Source: an uncultured Clostridia bacterium
GTDB taxonomy: Bacteria > Bacillota > Clostridia > Oscillospirales > Acutalibacteraceae
DNA: 64,000 nucleotides
Reading direction: 5' to 3'
Assembly (NCBI GenBank): GCA_904420155.1
Contig: CAJFUH010000003.1
Span: forward strand, 31,393-95,392
The notes beneath the pieces were generated by a model. The model saw nothing but the letters and a program-made list of their open reading frames with translations. It was not told where the DNA came from and made no database searches. The position numbers were made by a program, and so were the translations under genes. Shown here piece after piece: positions 48,370-57,773 of the stretch. Positions within the stretch are counted from its first letter, which is position 1. Each line of letters starts with the position of its first letter.

Positions 48370-49411
48370 CGATGGCTCCTCCTTTTTGTGTATGATTACG
48401 CCTGAGCTGCCCACAGGATGCATTAATATCTGCTCCCAGTGTTCTGCGAATGGTAGCGGTCAATCCCGCCCTTTCTAAAATGCTACAAAAGCGTTCCAAA
48501 CGATTTCTGCCGCTTTTTTGATATTTAGTTCCCCTCACCGGGTTAACAGGGATCAAATTCACGTGGCACAGCATACCGGACAGACGTTTCGCCAATTCCC
48601 GAGCGCAGGCATCGCTGTCATTGACTCCATCAATCATCGCATATTCAAAGGAAATCCGTCGTCCTGTTTTTTTAGCATAGTAACGGCAGGCTTTTAGCAA
48701 TTGCTCCATCGGCCATTTTTTATTCACTGGCATTGTCCGGCTTCGGATTTCATCATTTGGCGCATGCAGGGAAACGGAAAGCGTCAGTTGCAGCCCCTCC
48801 TCCGCCAAACGGTAAATCTGATCTACCAATCCACAGGTGGAAAGGGAGATATGGCGCATTCCGATATTCATCCCCTCTTTGGAGGAAACCAGCCGAAGGA
48901 ATTTTATGACATGATCATAATTATCCAAAGGCTCCCCCATACCCATAAGCACAATATTGGAAATCCGAATATGATTATCCAATTGGGCGGCCTGCACCTG
49001 CGCCAACATCTCAGACGGCGTCAGATCCCTGGAATAGCCGCTTTTTCCGGTGGCACAAAAGGTACACCCCATTTTACAGCCCACCTGTGTAGAAATACAA
49101 ATAGAGTATCCATGATGATATTGCATCAAAACGGATTCCACATATTCTCCGTCCCGGAAACGAAATAGGTATTTTATGGTATTATCATAATCAGAAACCA
49201 GCTTTTTTTCAATATTTGCTACAGATATGTAATATCTTTTTGCTAAATATTGACGCAGAGCCTTGGAAATATTGGTCATCTCGTCAAAAGACGACACCCC
49301 ACGGTGCAGCCATTGATACACCTGTAAGGCTTTGTATGCAGGTTGCCCTTCCTGACGGAACTGTTCCTGAAGTTCCTCCAGGGATTCGGATTTAATATCC
49401 TCCAGGCTCAA
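48353..49411 (-). CDS. rlmN: 23S rRNA/tRNA adenine-C2 methyltransferase RlmN
   Basis: Radical SAM enzyme methylating A2503 of 23S rRNA and A37 of some tRNAs. 352 residues: N-terminal helical accessory domain, cluster motif C112, C116, C119 (GCKMGCTFCATG), conserved GMGEPLDNYD and late Cys in DINASCGQL, the methyl-carrying cysteine. TTG start at 49409-49411 with GAGGTG upstream. Confidence 0.96.
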   Translation of the reverse strand: MSLEDIKSESLEELQEQFRQEGQPAYKALQVYQWLHRGVSSFDEMTNISKALRQYLAKRYYISVANIEKKLVSDYDNTIKYLFRFRDGEYVESVLMQYHHGYSICISTQVGCKMGCTFCATGKSGYSRDLTPSEMLAQVQAAQLDNHIRISNIVLMGMGEPLDNYDHVIKFLRLVSSKEGMNIGMRHISLSTCGLVDQIYRLAEEGLQLTLSVSLHAPNDEIRSRTMPVNKKWPMEQLLKACRYYAKKTGRRISFEYAMIDGVNDSDACARELAKRLSGMLCHVNLIPVNPVRGTKYQKSGRNRLERFCSILERAGLTATIRRTLGADINASCGQLRRNHTQKGGAIVENIR

Positions 49412-49415
49412 AAAA

Positions 49416-50753
49416 TCACCTCAGTCGTTGAAATGCTGATAAGAAAAAGCCATCCGTGCCATGTAAATGGGGCAACAGTGTCAACTGATGGGAAGGCTCC
49501 CAATCGTGGCGAATTACCCATTTCGGCAGTTTAATAGGATAGGGAACAAACTCCGGATACCCCTTTAAAAACTTGTCCGCTACTTTTCCATTTTCTTTGG
49601 GATTAAGAGTACAAGTGGAATAAAGGAGAATCCCACCTTTTTCCACAAGCTCCGAAGATTTACAAAGAATAAGGTACTGCAAATCCGGCAAACTGTCAAG
49701 TGTATTGCTATTTTTATAGCGAATTTCCGGTTTTCTCCGGATAATTCCCAACCCCGAACAAGGCGCGTCGCAAAGTACACGGTTTGCCTTTGGCACAAAT
49801 TCCGGATCGTTTCTGGCATCCCGGACCGCCGCCTGGATGATCGGCAATCCCAAACGTTTGGCGCCCTCTTCAATCAATCGGACTTTTGCTGGATAAAGGT
49901 CAAAAGATAACAATTGTCCTCTATTTTCCATCATTTGAGCCATAGTAAAGGCCTTTCCACCGGGAGCTGAACAGACATCTATCACTCGTTCCCCAGGCTG
50001 CGGCCCTAACACCCAACAGGCTATCTGAGAGGCCAAGTCCTGTACATGAAATTCTCCCCGTTGGAAAGCGGAAAGTTGTTCTATGGAACCCGTCTGTTCC
50101 AAACATACCGCATGGGGAATCCCTTCCACCTCACGTACCTTGATTCCTTCTTTGCTCCATTTTTCCAATAGATCCCTGTCGTTTCCTTTACAGGTATTGA
50201 TACGGGCTGCAAGAGGCGGCCTTCCCTCCAAAGACGCCAATAACCCCAGGGTATTCTCCTCCCCATATGCTTTGTTCCACATACGAATCAACCATTCCGG
50301 ACAGGAATACCGGATACTGCGATATGCAAAAGGGAGTTCTCTCTCATTGGGAAGCTGGAGGTCACAATGAGACCGGGCAAAGGAACGCAACACTCCATTC
50401 ACAAAGCCGGAAGCGCGTTCCTGCCCGCAAACCCTCGTGAGCTTGACTGATTCATTCACCGCGGCGGAAGGCGGGACCTTATCAAGATAGGCCAGTTGAT
50501 AAATTCCCATACGCAGGATATCCCTTACCTTTGGGGAAACCTTTGATATGGGCTTGCTGCTGTATTTAGATATGACCCAATCTAACGTGATCCGGTGTTC
50601 CAATACGCCATAGAATAGAATAGAAGCTAAGGAACGATCTCTCTCATCTAGCCCGGCCTGCTTTAATGCCTGATCCAACACCAAGTTGGAGTAACCGTCG
50701 TCTTCATTGACCCGCCTCAAAGCCTCCAGTGCCGTCAACCTCGCGTTTGCCAT
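49416..50753 (-). CDS. rsmB: 16S rRNA m5C967 methyltransferase RsmB
   Basis: 445 residues: N-terminal NusB-like domain (about 1-135, ALEALRRVNEDDGYSNLVLDQAL), then the RsmB/NOP fold with VIDVCSAPGGKAFTMAQ (SAM motif), CDAPCSGLG (motif IV) and STCTLNPKEN (motif VI), both catalytic cysteines present. ATG 50751-50753 is placed five bases after AGGAGG and overlaps the previous stop. Confidence 0.95.
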   Translation of the reverse strand: MANARLTALEALRRVNEDDGYSNLVLDQALKQAGLDERDRSLASILFYGVLEHRITLDWVISKYSSKPISKVSPKVRDILRMGIYQLAYLDKVPPSAAVNESVKLTRVCGQERASGFVNGVLRSFARSHCDLQLPNERELPFAYRSIRYSCPEWLIRMWNKAYGEENTLGLLASLEGRPPLAARINTCKGNDRDLLEKWSKEGIKVREVEGIPHAVCLEQTGSIEQLSAFQRGEFHVQDLASQIACWVLGPQPGERVIDVCSAPGGKAFTMAQMMENRGQLLSFDLYPAKVRLIEEGAKRLGLPIIQAAVRDARNDPEFVPKANRVLCDAPCSGLGIIRRKPEIRYKNSNTLDSLPDLQYLILCKSSELVEKGGILLYSTCTLNPKENGKVADKFLKGYPEFVPYPIKLPKWVIRHDWEPSHQLTLLPHLHGTDGFFLSAFQRLR

Positions 50754-51433
50754 CAATTCCTCCTCCTGCCAAAAATCAACAGTAATCTCAGCAGCGATAG
50801 CAGAGCCGTCAAGGTGGATGCTACATAAGTCATAGCGGCTGCGGATAGCACCTGTTTGGCCCCTTCCAATTCGTCCCCATAGAGAGTACCAGAATCCGAC
50901 AATACCTGAATAGCACGCCGGCTAGCGTTAAACTCTACGGGTAACGTCACCACAGAAAATAATACGGCAAAACTAAAGAGGGCTATGCCAATAAAAATCA
51001 ACCAATCATATTGGAAAAAGTAACCGAACAAGATAATCGGAATGGAAACCCCTGAACCAAATTGGGAAATCGGTACCAAAGCCGACCGCAGTTTAATAGG
51101 CAGGTATCCTGTCGCATATTGGGCGGCGTGCCCTGCCTCATGGGCCGCTACCCCTACGGCAGCGACTGAATCCACCCCATACACCGAAGAGGAAAGGCGG
51201 ATGACATTAGAGCGGGGGTCATAATGGTCGGTAAGGTTCCCGTTGACAAATTCCACCTGTACATTGGAAATTCCATTGAGGGAAAGCACCCGGCGCGCTG
51301 CGTCTGCCCCCGTCAATCCCTGGCGATTGCGTATCTGGGAGTATTTTCGAAAGGTACTCTGTACTCTCGCCTGTGCCACAATGGATACCAGCAAGGCCGG
51401 CAACATAAATAGCAGATACTGGAAATAATACAT
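50753..51433 (-). CDS. Zinc metallopeptidase, YugP family
   Basis: 226 residues, DUF2268/peptidase_membrane-type: N-terminal membrane helix (about 5-20), HEAGH zinc motif at 98-102 (VAAHEAGHAAQYATGY), and two to three further membrane helices in the C-terminal half with LPVEFNASRRAIQVL, the family signature. Cellular substrate unknown. It is inserted between rsmB and fmt; Bacillus does not have it here, but this insertion is common in clostridia. Confidence 0.88.
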   Translation of the reverse strand: MYYFQYLLFMLPALLVSIVAQARVQSTFRKYSQIRNRQGLTGADAARRVLSLNGISNVQVEFVNGNLTDHYDPRSNVIRLSSSVYGVDSVAAVGVAAHEAGHAAQYATGYLPIKLRSALVPISQFGSGVSIPIILFGYFFQYDWLIFIGIALFSFAVLFSVVTLPVEFNASRRAIQVLSDSGTLYGDELEGAKQVLSAAAMTYVASTLTALLSLLRLLLIFGRRRN

Positions 51434-51521
51434 GTTCTTTTTCTCTCGCTTTCTAAAGCGTATTGAAAGATATGGAACCTATCCTCTCTAAAAGAAGGTC
51501 ATTTAAAATCTTTTCATGCCC

Positions 51522-52448
51522 TTATATTCCTAAGACGGTAGAAAGCTCTACTGGATGGCCCCGGAAAAAATCTTCCGCCGCCATACGTTTTTTGCCTTCC
51601 AACTGAACTTCAAGCACCTCTATGGACACCCCGTCGCCACAGCATACGATAAACGGATGTTGGGACAACACCGCCCCCGGTTGCTCCCCGGTCATTTTAG
51701 AGAGACGGCTCTTGTGAATTTTCAAGGTCTTGCCCATTAGCTTGGTTTGGGCAACTGGCCAAGGTTGTAAACCCCTAATGAGATTATGGACCTCCTGCGC
51801 CGTTTTATTCCAATCGATCCAAGAAAGCTTTTTATCCAGCATAGGCGCATAACAGGATTGGGAATCATCTTGTTTCTCCCTGGTGATCTCTCCCTTTTCC
51901 AGCTGTGCCAGCGTCCTGACAATTAATTCCGCTCCTAAGGCAGAAAGCTGGTCATGCAGTTCTCCCGCTGTCATCGTTGAATCAATCGGGCATTCCGCTT
52001 TGAGAAGCATATCGCCGGTATCCAGTCCCTCATCCATATACATTGTGGTAACCCCGCTTTTCTTTTCGCCACGGATCACGCTCCACTGGATGGGGGCCGC
52101 TCCCCGGTAACGGGGAAGCAAAGAGGCATGAACATTGATACATCCTTTTTCTGGCAGATGGATAATCTCCGGCGGCAAAATTTTCCCATAGGCCACCACC
52201 ACGATGCATTCGGGATTGATTTCCCGCAATTGAGCAGCTGCCTGGCCATCTTTCATAGTAGCGGGCTGATACACCGCAATTCCATGGGAAAGCGCACACT
52301 GTTTTACTGGTGGCGGTGTCAGAGTATACCCTCTCCCTTTGGGTTTATCCGGCTGGGTATACACCGCACATACCTGATGTCCCGCTTGTAAAATATGCTC
52401 TAGGCAAGGAACTGCAAATTCTGGGGTTCCCATAAAGACCAGACGCAT
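51522..52448 (-). CDS. fmt: Methionyl-tRNA formyltransferase
   Basis: Formylates initiator Met-tRNA. 308 residues: MRLVFMGTPEFAVPCLEHIL, SLLPRYRGAAPIQWSVIRGEKKSGVTTMYMDEGLDTGDML with the catalytic HASLLPRYRG core, and the C-terminal OB-like domain. ATG 52446-52448 follows GAGGTG. Paired with def downstream of it in function and upstream of it in transcription order (def precedes fmt). Confidence 0.96.
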   Translation of the reverse strand: MRLVFMGTPEFAVPCLEHILQAGHQVCAVYTQPDKPKGRGYTLTPPPVKQCALSHGIAVYQPATMKDGQAAAQLREINPECIVVVAYGKILPPEIIHLPEKGCINVHASLLPRYRGAAPIQWSVIRGEKKSGVTTMYMDEGLDTGDMLLKAECPIDSTMTAGELHDQLSALGAELIVRTLAQLEKGEITREKQDDSQSCYAPMLDKKLSWIDWNKTAQEVHNLIRGLQPWPVAQTKLMGKTLKIHKSRLSKMTGEQPGAVLSQHPFIVCCGDGVSIEVLEVQLEGKKRMAAEDFFRGHPVELSTVLGI

Positions 52449-52469
52449 GGCTCGCACCTCTTTTCCCTT

Positions 52470-52937
52470 TTATCCTTCCAGTTCTTCTGGTTTTAACATC
52501 CGAATGGCCCGTTTTTTAAATATAATGCCATCCAGGTGGTCAATCTCATGGCAGAAGGCGCGAGCCTTCAGCTCTTCCCCTTCTATGGTAAACTTTTTCC
52601 CATACCGGTCCTGTGCTTCCACTACGACATGCATGGGGCGGGCAACAATCCCATATTCTCCCGGGCAGGACAGACAGCCTTCTGCATCCCGCTGCTCCCC
52701 ACTTTCTTCGATGATCCTAGGGTTCACCAGCTCGATTACCCCTTCTCCCACATCAACAACTACCACACGGCGTAATATACCGATCTGCGGGGCAGCTAAG
52801 CCGACGCCATCCGCCATTTTCATGGTTTCCGCCATATCGTCCAACATCTGCCCCAACTTATCGTCAAATTTTTCTACAGGACGGCATACCTTGGTCAAGA
52901 TATCGTCGCCTTCTTTTACAATATTACGTATTGCCAT
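52470..52937 (-). CDS. def: Peptide deformylase
   Basis: Fe(II)/Zn enzyme removing the N-terminal formyl group. 155 residues with GVGLAAPQIG (about 44-53), EGCLSCPGEY (about 86-95, metal-binding Cys) and HEIDHLDG (about 129-136). ATG 52935-52937 behind AAGGAGG; in-frame codons upstream lie inside priA and are not used. Confidence 0.96.
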   Translation of the reverse strand: MAIRNIVKEGDDILTKVCRPVEKFDDKLGQMLDDMAETMKMADGVGLAAPQIGILRRVVVVDVGEGVIELVNPRIIEESGEQRDAEGCLSCPGEYGIVARPMHVVVEAQDRYGKKFTIEGEELKARAFCHEIDHLDGIIFKKRAIRMLKPEELEG

Positions 52938-52956
52938 AATAGACAACCTCCTTGTC

Positions 52957-55422
52957 TTAGAGAATTCGATCCGGGTTGACATCGGCGAACACCGATACAT
53001 CCCCGTACTCTTTCTGTTTCCCATATTCTACCAGTAATTGGGACATCATATCCCGAAATTGCTGACAATTGCGGTGCTTGATGATAATCCGATATCGGTA
53101 TTTATTGCTCACTTTAGCAATAGAAGCGCTGGAAGGACCTAATACCCGCAATGGCAGCCTGGAATATTCCGTTTGTGCAAGCTCCTTCAACCTCTGGAAA
53201 AATCTCTGGGATGCCCGGCTCGTTTTTTCTTCTTGGGTTCCACTAAAGCCTAGCACACACAAATCCACAAACGGAGGATACAGCATTGATTTACGCATGA
53301 CAATTTCTGACTGATAAAACGCTTCATAGTCCTGGGCGGCCGCCATGCGGATTATCGGATTCTCCGGTGTAAAAGTCTGTATAACCGCCTTTCCCGCCTG
53401 CGTCCCCCTCCCGGAGCGGCCTACCACCTGAGTAAGCAGGGAAAACGTCCGCTCATAGCTGCGAAAATCATCACTATAAAGCGACTGGTCCGCCGAAAGT
53501 ACCCCCACTAAAGTTACGTTGGGAAAATCCAGTCCCTTCGCCACCATCTGGGTACCCAACATGATATCATACTCCCCTCGGGCAAATTGAGCCAATTTCG
53601 TTTTATGGGAGTCCTTTGCCATGGTAGTATCGGTATCCATTCGCAGAATACGTGCTTCTGGGAAAAAAGTTTCCAGTTCCTGCTGAGCCCGTTGGGTTCC
53701 CATACCGGTATAACGAAGTTTCTTCTGATGACACACTGGACATTCGTCCGTAAATTCCACGGAATAACCGCAATAATGGCACATTAAACGATGATTAGCG
53801 GCATGGTACGTCATAGAAATACTGCAATGGGGGCAAGTAAGCACCTCCATACAGGAGCGGCAGGACACAAATGTGTGATATCCTCTCCGATTTAACAATA
53901 AAATTGACTGCCGACCCAACCGGAGGTTTTCTTCCAAGCAGTCCAGCAATATCGAACTGAAAGAACTGGTATTGCCTTCCTCCATCTCCTGATTCATATC
54001 GGCTACCACCACTTCTGGCAGCCGCGCCTTACCGTAACGAGTAGAAAGGCGGTGTAACTGGTAGCGGCCGGAACATGCCGCGTAAAAACTTTCCAAAGAA
54101 GGTGTAGCCGAAGCGAGCAAAAGCAGGCAATGATGAAACTGGCACCGAAATTTTGCCACATCTCGGGCGTGAAAGCGGGGAGCGTTCTCCGATTTATAAG
54201 TATACTCCTGTTCCTCGTCCATGATGATTAACCCCACATTATCTAAAGGGGCAAAAATAGCAGAACGGGTACCCACAACAATAGAAGCCTTTTTCAGTTT
54301 CACCCGTTTCCACTCATCCATGCGTTCTCCCATGGATAAACCGCTGTGAAAAACCGCTACCTGATCTCCAAAACGCCTGCGGAATATAGAAACCATCTGC
54401 GGGGTAAGGGAGATCTCTGGCACCATTACAATGACGCCTTTCCCCTCACGGCTGGCCGTCTCAATTAATTTAAAAAAAACCGATGTTTTTCCACTTCCTG
54501 TCACCCCATACAATAAAGAAACTTTTTCTTTACCGCTGTGGTAGCTAGCGAGAAGTTCTTCATAAGCCTTTTGCTGTTCCGAAGTCAGGCAAATATCAGC
54601 TAGCGGAGCTTTTTGCTTCTCCTGCGCTATACCAGGCATCCGGAATCGTTCCTGATCGAAATATTCTACCAAGCCCTTTTTGACCAATCCCTGAACAACA
54701 GCCGTGGTCACGCCTGTATAATAACATATTTCTTTAACGGAAACACCGTCTTCCCTGCAAAGAATTGATAATACTTCCTGCTGTTTGGAAGTAAGCTTAC
54801 CGGTATAGTCCCGTCCTTGTTCCGTCATCCGCGCCATACGTATCGCTGCATCTTTCATTCGGCGCATTGCGTCCTTTTCCTGCAATAGGATTCCCTGTTT
54901 TGTCAACTTCTCTAAAAATTCTTCCTCAGGAGAAAAATGGAATTTTTCTTGTAATTTCCGCCCGGAAACGGCTTCACGCTGACGGGACAGATATTGTACC
55001 ACCTGCATTGCATCCAATGGCAGCGCTTGCAGTTGAGCAGGGGAAATATCCGGATTGATCCGATAGGAAGCCTCCACCCGATAATGAATTCCCGCTGGAA
55101 GCATCACACGAAAAATATCAAACAGGGTACAAAAATAACGCTTTTTCATCCAAAGGGCAAGCTGAATCATTTCAACGCTCAAAAGAGGTTCTGGATCCAG
55201 CAAAGAGCGAATCTTTTTTCTCTTTTTTGAGCCTTCCTCTTCTTCCAATATCGCAACTACGATTCCCTGTCGGGTACGATTTCCTCCCCCAAAAGGGACA
55301 AGCACACGGCATCCCGCCCCCACCCTGCCTTGCAATTCAGGCGGCAGCAGATAGTCGTATGCTTTGTCAAAATGGTATGCGGTTCCTTCCACTGCAACCT
55401 TTGCGACCCAGCAGGTACTCAT
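52957..55422 (-). CDS. priA: Primosomal protein N', replication restart helicase
   Basis: 821 residues: 3'-DNA-binding and winged-helix N-terminal domains (about 1-270), helicase core with Walker A GVTGSGKTS (about 308-316) and DEEQ (IIMDEEQEYT), a zinc-binding insertion with paired cysteines (SCRSCMEVLTCPHCS and CHYCGYSV...CPVCHQKK) and helicase motifs VVGRSGRG. All expected parts present. Confidence 0.96.
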   Translation of the reverse strand: MSTCWVAKVAVEGTAYHFDKAYDYLLPPELQGRVGAGCRVLVPFGGGNRTRQGIVVAILEEEEGSKKRKKIRSLLDPEPLLSVEMIQLALWMKKRYFCTLFDIFRVMLPAGIHYRVEASYRINPDISPAQLQALPLDAMQVVQYLSRQREAVSGRKLQEKFHFSPEEEFLEKLTKQGILLQEKDAMRRMKDAAIRMARMTEQGRDYTGKLTSKQQEVLSILCREDGVSVKEICYYTGVTTAVVQGLVKKGLVEYFDQERFRMPGIAQEKQKAPLADICLTSEQQKAYEELLASYHSGKEKVSLLYGVTGSGKTSVFFKLIETASREGKGVIVMVPEISLTPQMVSIFRRRFGDQVAVFHSGLSMGERMDEWKRVKLKKASIVVGTRSAIFAPLDNVGLIIMDEEQEYTYKSENAPRFHARDVAKFRCQFHHCLLLLASATPSLESFYAACSGRYQLHRLSTRYGKARLPEVVVADMNQEMEEGNTSSFSSILLDCLEENLRLGRQSILLLNRRGYHTFVSCRSCMEVLTCPHCSISMTYHAANHRLMCHYCGYSVEFTDECPVCHQKKLRYTGMGTQRAQQELETFFPEARILRMDTDTTMAKDSHKTKLAQFARGEYDIMLGTQMVAKGLDFPNVTLVGVLSADQSLYSDDFRSYERTFSLLTQVVGRSGRGTQAGKAVIQTFTPENPIIRMAAAQDYEAFYQSEIVMRKSMLYPPFVDLCVLGFSGTQEEKTSRASQRFFQRLKELAQTEYSRLPLRVLGPSSASIAKVSNKYRYRIIIKHRNCQQFRDMMSQLLVEYGKQKEYGDVSVFADVNPDRIL

Positions 55423-55479
55423 GCTTTTTCCCTCCGGCTCGGCATAAAGGCAGGGGTTGAAAAAGAATAGGGCAGCCCT

Positions 55480-55683
55480 TTAGTCATTGCGATCCGGCTC
55501 ATTGATGATATATTTATGATTGACAAAATCTCGGATAGCAATATTGACCGGCTTCTCCAGCAAAATCTCTTGTTTTGCTTCGGCCTCACCGGCAATCTCG
55601 CGGGCCCGTTTGGCTACTGCAATTACCAAAGCATAGCGGCTGGTTTTTCCCGCTAACATATCATCGACAGATGGTCTACTCAT
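55480..55683 (-). CDS. rpoZ: RNA polymerase omega subunit
   Basis: 67 residues, MSRPSVDDMLAGKTSRYALVIAVAKRAREIAGEA, the omega signature. Helps assemble RNA polymerase. It overlaps gmk by eight bases, the classic gmk-rpoZ pair. Confidence 0.95.
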   Translation of the reverse strand: MSRPSVDDMLAGKTSRYALVIAVAKRAREIAGEAEAKQEILLEKPVNIAIRDFVNHKYIINEPDRND

Positions 55684-56290
55684 TGTTCAGCACCTCTTCT
55701 ATTAATTTCCCAGACCGGGAAGCTTTCTTTTTTTCTGCGGAAAGGATCTCACAGATCTCTTGCACGCATTCTTCCAGGTCATCGTTGATCACAACATAAT
55801 CATACTGCTCGGCTTTTTGAATTTCTTCCCTGGCCTTTGCCAGCCTCTTTTGAATAACTTCCTCGGAATCTGTCCCTCGCTTATGCAGACGCTGGGAAAG
55901 CACTCTCATAGAAGGAGGCAAAACAAAAATGCTAACCGAAGCGGGGTTCTTTTGGCGAACTTGCGCGCCCCCTTGTACTTCAATTTCCAGGATAACATCC
56001 CGCCCCTGACGAATGCCTTCTTCCACCGGCTGACGGGGCGTCCCATAATAATTGTCGCAATAGACGGCGTGTTCCAGCATACCGTCCTGTTTGATGATCT
56101 CCTGAAATTTCTCTTTTGTCAGAAAATAATAATCCTTACCATGCTGTTCTGCTCCACGGGGTGCTCGGGTAGTGGCGGAAATAGACAAACTGATCTGAGG
56201 ATTTACCTCCAGCAAGCGCTGGAGCAGGCTATCCTTTCCCACCCCCGACGGCCCGGAGAACACCACCAGCAAACCGTCTTTATTCTTCAT
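55676..56290 (-). CDS. gmk: Guanylate kinase
   Basis: ATP-dependent GMP to GDP. About 204 residues: P-loop VVFSGPSGVGKDSL (about 8-21), GMP-binding TRAPRGAEQHGKDYYFLT, lid TDSEEVIQKRL. ATG 56288-56290 behind GGAGG overlaps the remA end. Confidence 0.96.
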   Translation of the reverse strand: MKNKDGLLVVFSGPSGVGKDSLLQRLLEVNPQISLSISATTRAPRGAEQHGKDYYFLTKEKFQEIIKQDGMLEHAVYCDNYYGTPRQPVEEGIRQGRDVILEIEVQGGAQVRQKNPASVSIFVLPPSMRVLSQRLHKRGTDSEEVIQKRLAKAREEIQKAEQYDYVVINDDLEECVQEICEILSAEKKKASRSGKLIEEVLNNE

Positions 56291-56555
56291 TATCCATCGC
56301 CTCCTCCGGAAGATCATCCTCCCGGTCATTCAGGCGGTTGGCCACTGTCTCCGGCTGTACTGCCGAAAGAATGACATGGTCACTATCGGTCACAATCACC
56401 GCCCGGGTCCGTCGACCATAGGTAGCGTCAATCAAACTTCCCTTTTCTTTCGCGTCTTGAATAATGCGTTTAATAGGCGCGGATTCCGGGCTGACAATGG
56501 CCACCAGACGGTTAGCAGAAACCATATTGCCGAATCCGATATTGATCAATTTCAT
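56280..56555 (-). CDS. remA: Extracellular matrix regulator RemA (DUF370)
   Basis: 91 residues, MKLINIGFGNMVSANRLVAIVSPESAPIKRII. RemA forms an octameric ring that binds DNA and activates biofilm matrix and osmoprotection genes in Bacillus. The yicC-remA-gmk-rpoZ order is the standard one. Target genes in this organism unknown. Confidence 0.94.
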   Translation of the reverse strand: MKLINIGFGNMVSANRLVAIVSPESAPIKRIIQDAKEKGSLIDATYGRRTRAVIVTDSDHVILSAVQPETVANRLNDREDDLPEEAMDNEE

Positions 56556-56619
56556 CTGGGCTCCTCCTGCCTCTATGAAAATTATATCGCTCCCTTTTCA
56601 CAGAGAGCACAACTGAGAA

Positions 56620-57498
56620 CTATTCCACATTTTGCACTTGTTCACGGATCTTTTCAATCTCCGCTTTCATATCTACCACCATATGGGCGATATCGGCGTC
56701 CTGCGCCTTAGAACCAATGGTGTTGGCCTCCCGGTTCATCTCCTGAACCAAAAAATCCAATTTTCTTCCCACCGCCTGATCGGATGAAAGCATGGTTTGC
56801 ATTTGGTCAAAATGGCTGCGCAAACGGACCGTTTCTTCTGCTACCGCCACTTTATCTGCAAAAATAGCCGCTTCTGTCACAAGACGCTGCTCCTCTACTT
56901 TAACTTCCTGCAGCATTTCATGCAGACGTTGCTGCAATTTCTCCTGATATTCTTTTACAGTCTCCGGAGAACGCGCATCTATTTTCTCCACTAAAGAAAG
57001 AATAACCTGCGCCCTTTCCTCCATATCTGCTTTCATGCGGGCGCCTTCCGCCTCCCGCATGGCAAAAAAGTGTTCCAAGGCTTCATCCAGCACTTGACGC
57101 ACCGCTTCCCATGCCGCATCCTCATCTTCAGCCGCCTTGTGTACCGAAAAAATGTCCGTATAACGCGCCACAGCGGAAACTGAAATATCATCGGTTAAAT
57201 CATAATGTTCCTGCAATTCCCGCAACGCATTGACATACCCGGCCGCCAACGAATGATTGACATGTACTTCCGAAGCCACATCTTCCACAGTTTGGATCGT
57301 GACAAAGACATCCACTTTTCCTCGAGCAATTTTCCCTTGCAAATAGGATTTCAATTTTTCATCCAAAAAATTATATCCGCGGGAGGTACGGGAAGAAAAT
57401 TCAAAATACCGGTGGTTCACCGATTTGATTTCTACAACGATATCTCGGCCGTCAACGGTTTCTTCCGCTCTCCCATAACCGGTCATGCTTTTGATCAT
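56620..57498 (-). CDS. yicC: YicC-family endoribonuclease
   Basis: 292 residues: MIKSMTGYGRAEETVDGRDIVVEIKSVNHRYFE opening and the C-terminal DUF1732 segment LDFLVQEMNREANTIGSKA, both family hallmarks. In E. coli YicC is an endoribonuclease degrading the sRNA RyhB. ATG 57496-57498 behind AAAGGGCGG. First gene of the long operon. Confidence 0.95.
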   Translation of the reverse strand: MIKSMTGYGRAEETVDGRDIVVEIKSVNHRYFEFSSRTSRGYNFLDEKLKSYLQGKIARGKVDVFVTIQTVEDVASEVHVNHSLAAGYVNALRELQEHYDLTDDISVSAVARYTDIFSVHKAAEDEDAAWEAVRQVLDEALEHFFAMREAEGARMKADMEERAQVILSLVEKIDARSPETVKEYQEKLQQRLHEMLQEVKVEEQRLVTEAAIFADKVAVAEETVRLRSHFDQMQTMLSSDQAVGRKLDFLVQEMNREANTIGSKAQDADIAHMVVDMKAEIEKIREQVQNVE

Positions 57499-57581
57499 AT
57501 CATAACCGCCCTTTCTCCACATGTCGTTTCTTTTTTATACGATCATTGCCCATTCACGCGGAAAAAGGCAAGCTCTATTCT

Positions 57582-57611
57582 ATTTTACCAGTTTTGCCCG
57601 TTTGTTGTCAA
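57582..57611 (-). promoter_or_regulatory. Sigma-A promoter of the yicC-to-thiN operon
   Basis: Minus strand consensus TTGACA (57606-57611), 18-base spacer, TAAAAT (57582-57587) with extended GG. The remaining part of the gap (57612-57737) shows nothing further. Confidence 0.75.
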
Positions 57612-57737
57612 CCAATGCAGACAGATCGGAAGATCCTTTCTTTTTTACACAATCGGAAAAAAGCGGGAATCCCCTCCCTATTTCCATTTGAAAAATCCTG
57701 AAGGCGGTCGTTATCCCACCGTAAGTGCCCTCAAACG

Positions 57738-57762
57738 CGAAAAAGCCCCCAAAGGGGGCTGG
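57738..57762 (-). terminator. Terminator of the biotin-enzyme operon
   Basis: Stem AGCCCCC (57744-57750) with GGGGGCT (57754-57760), three-base loop, TTTT on the minus strand. Confidence 0.8.
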
Positions 57763-57773
57763 TTTTCGTTTCC

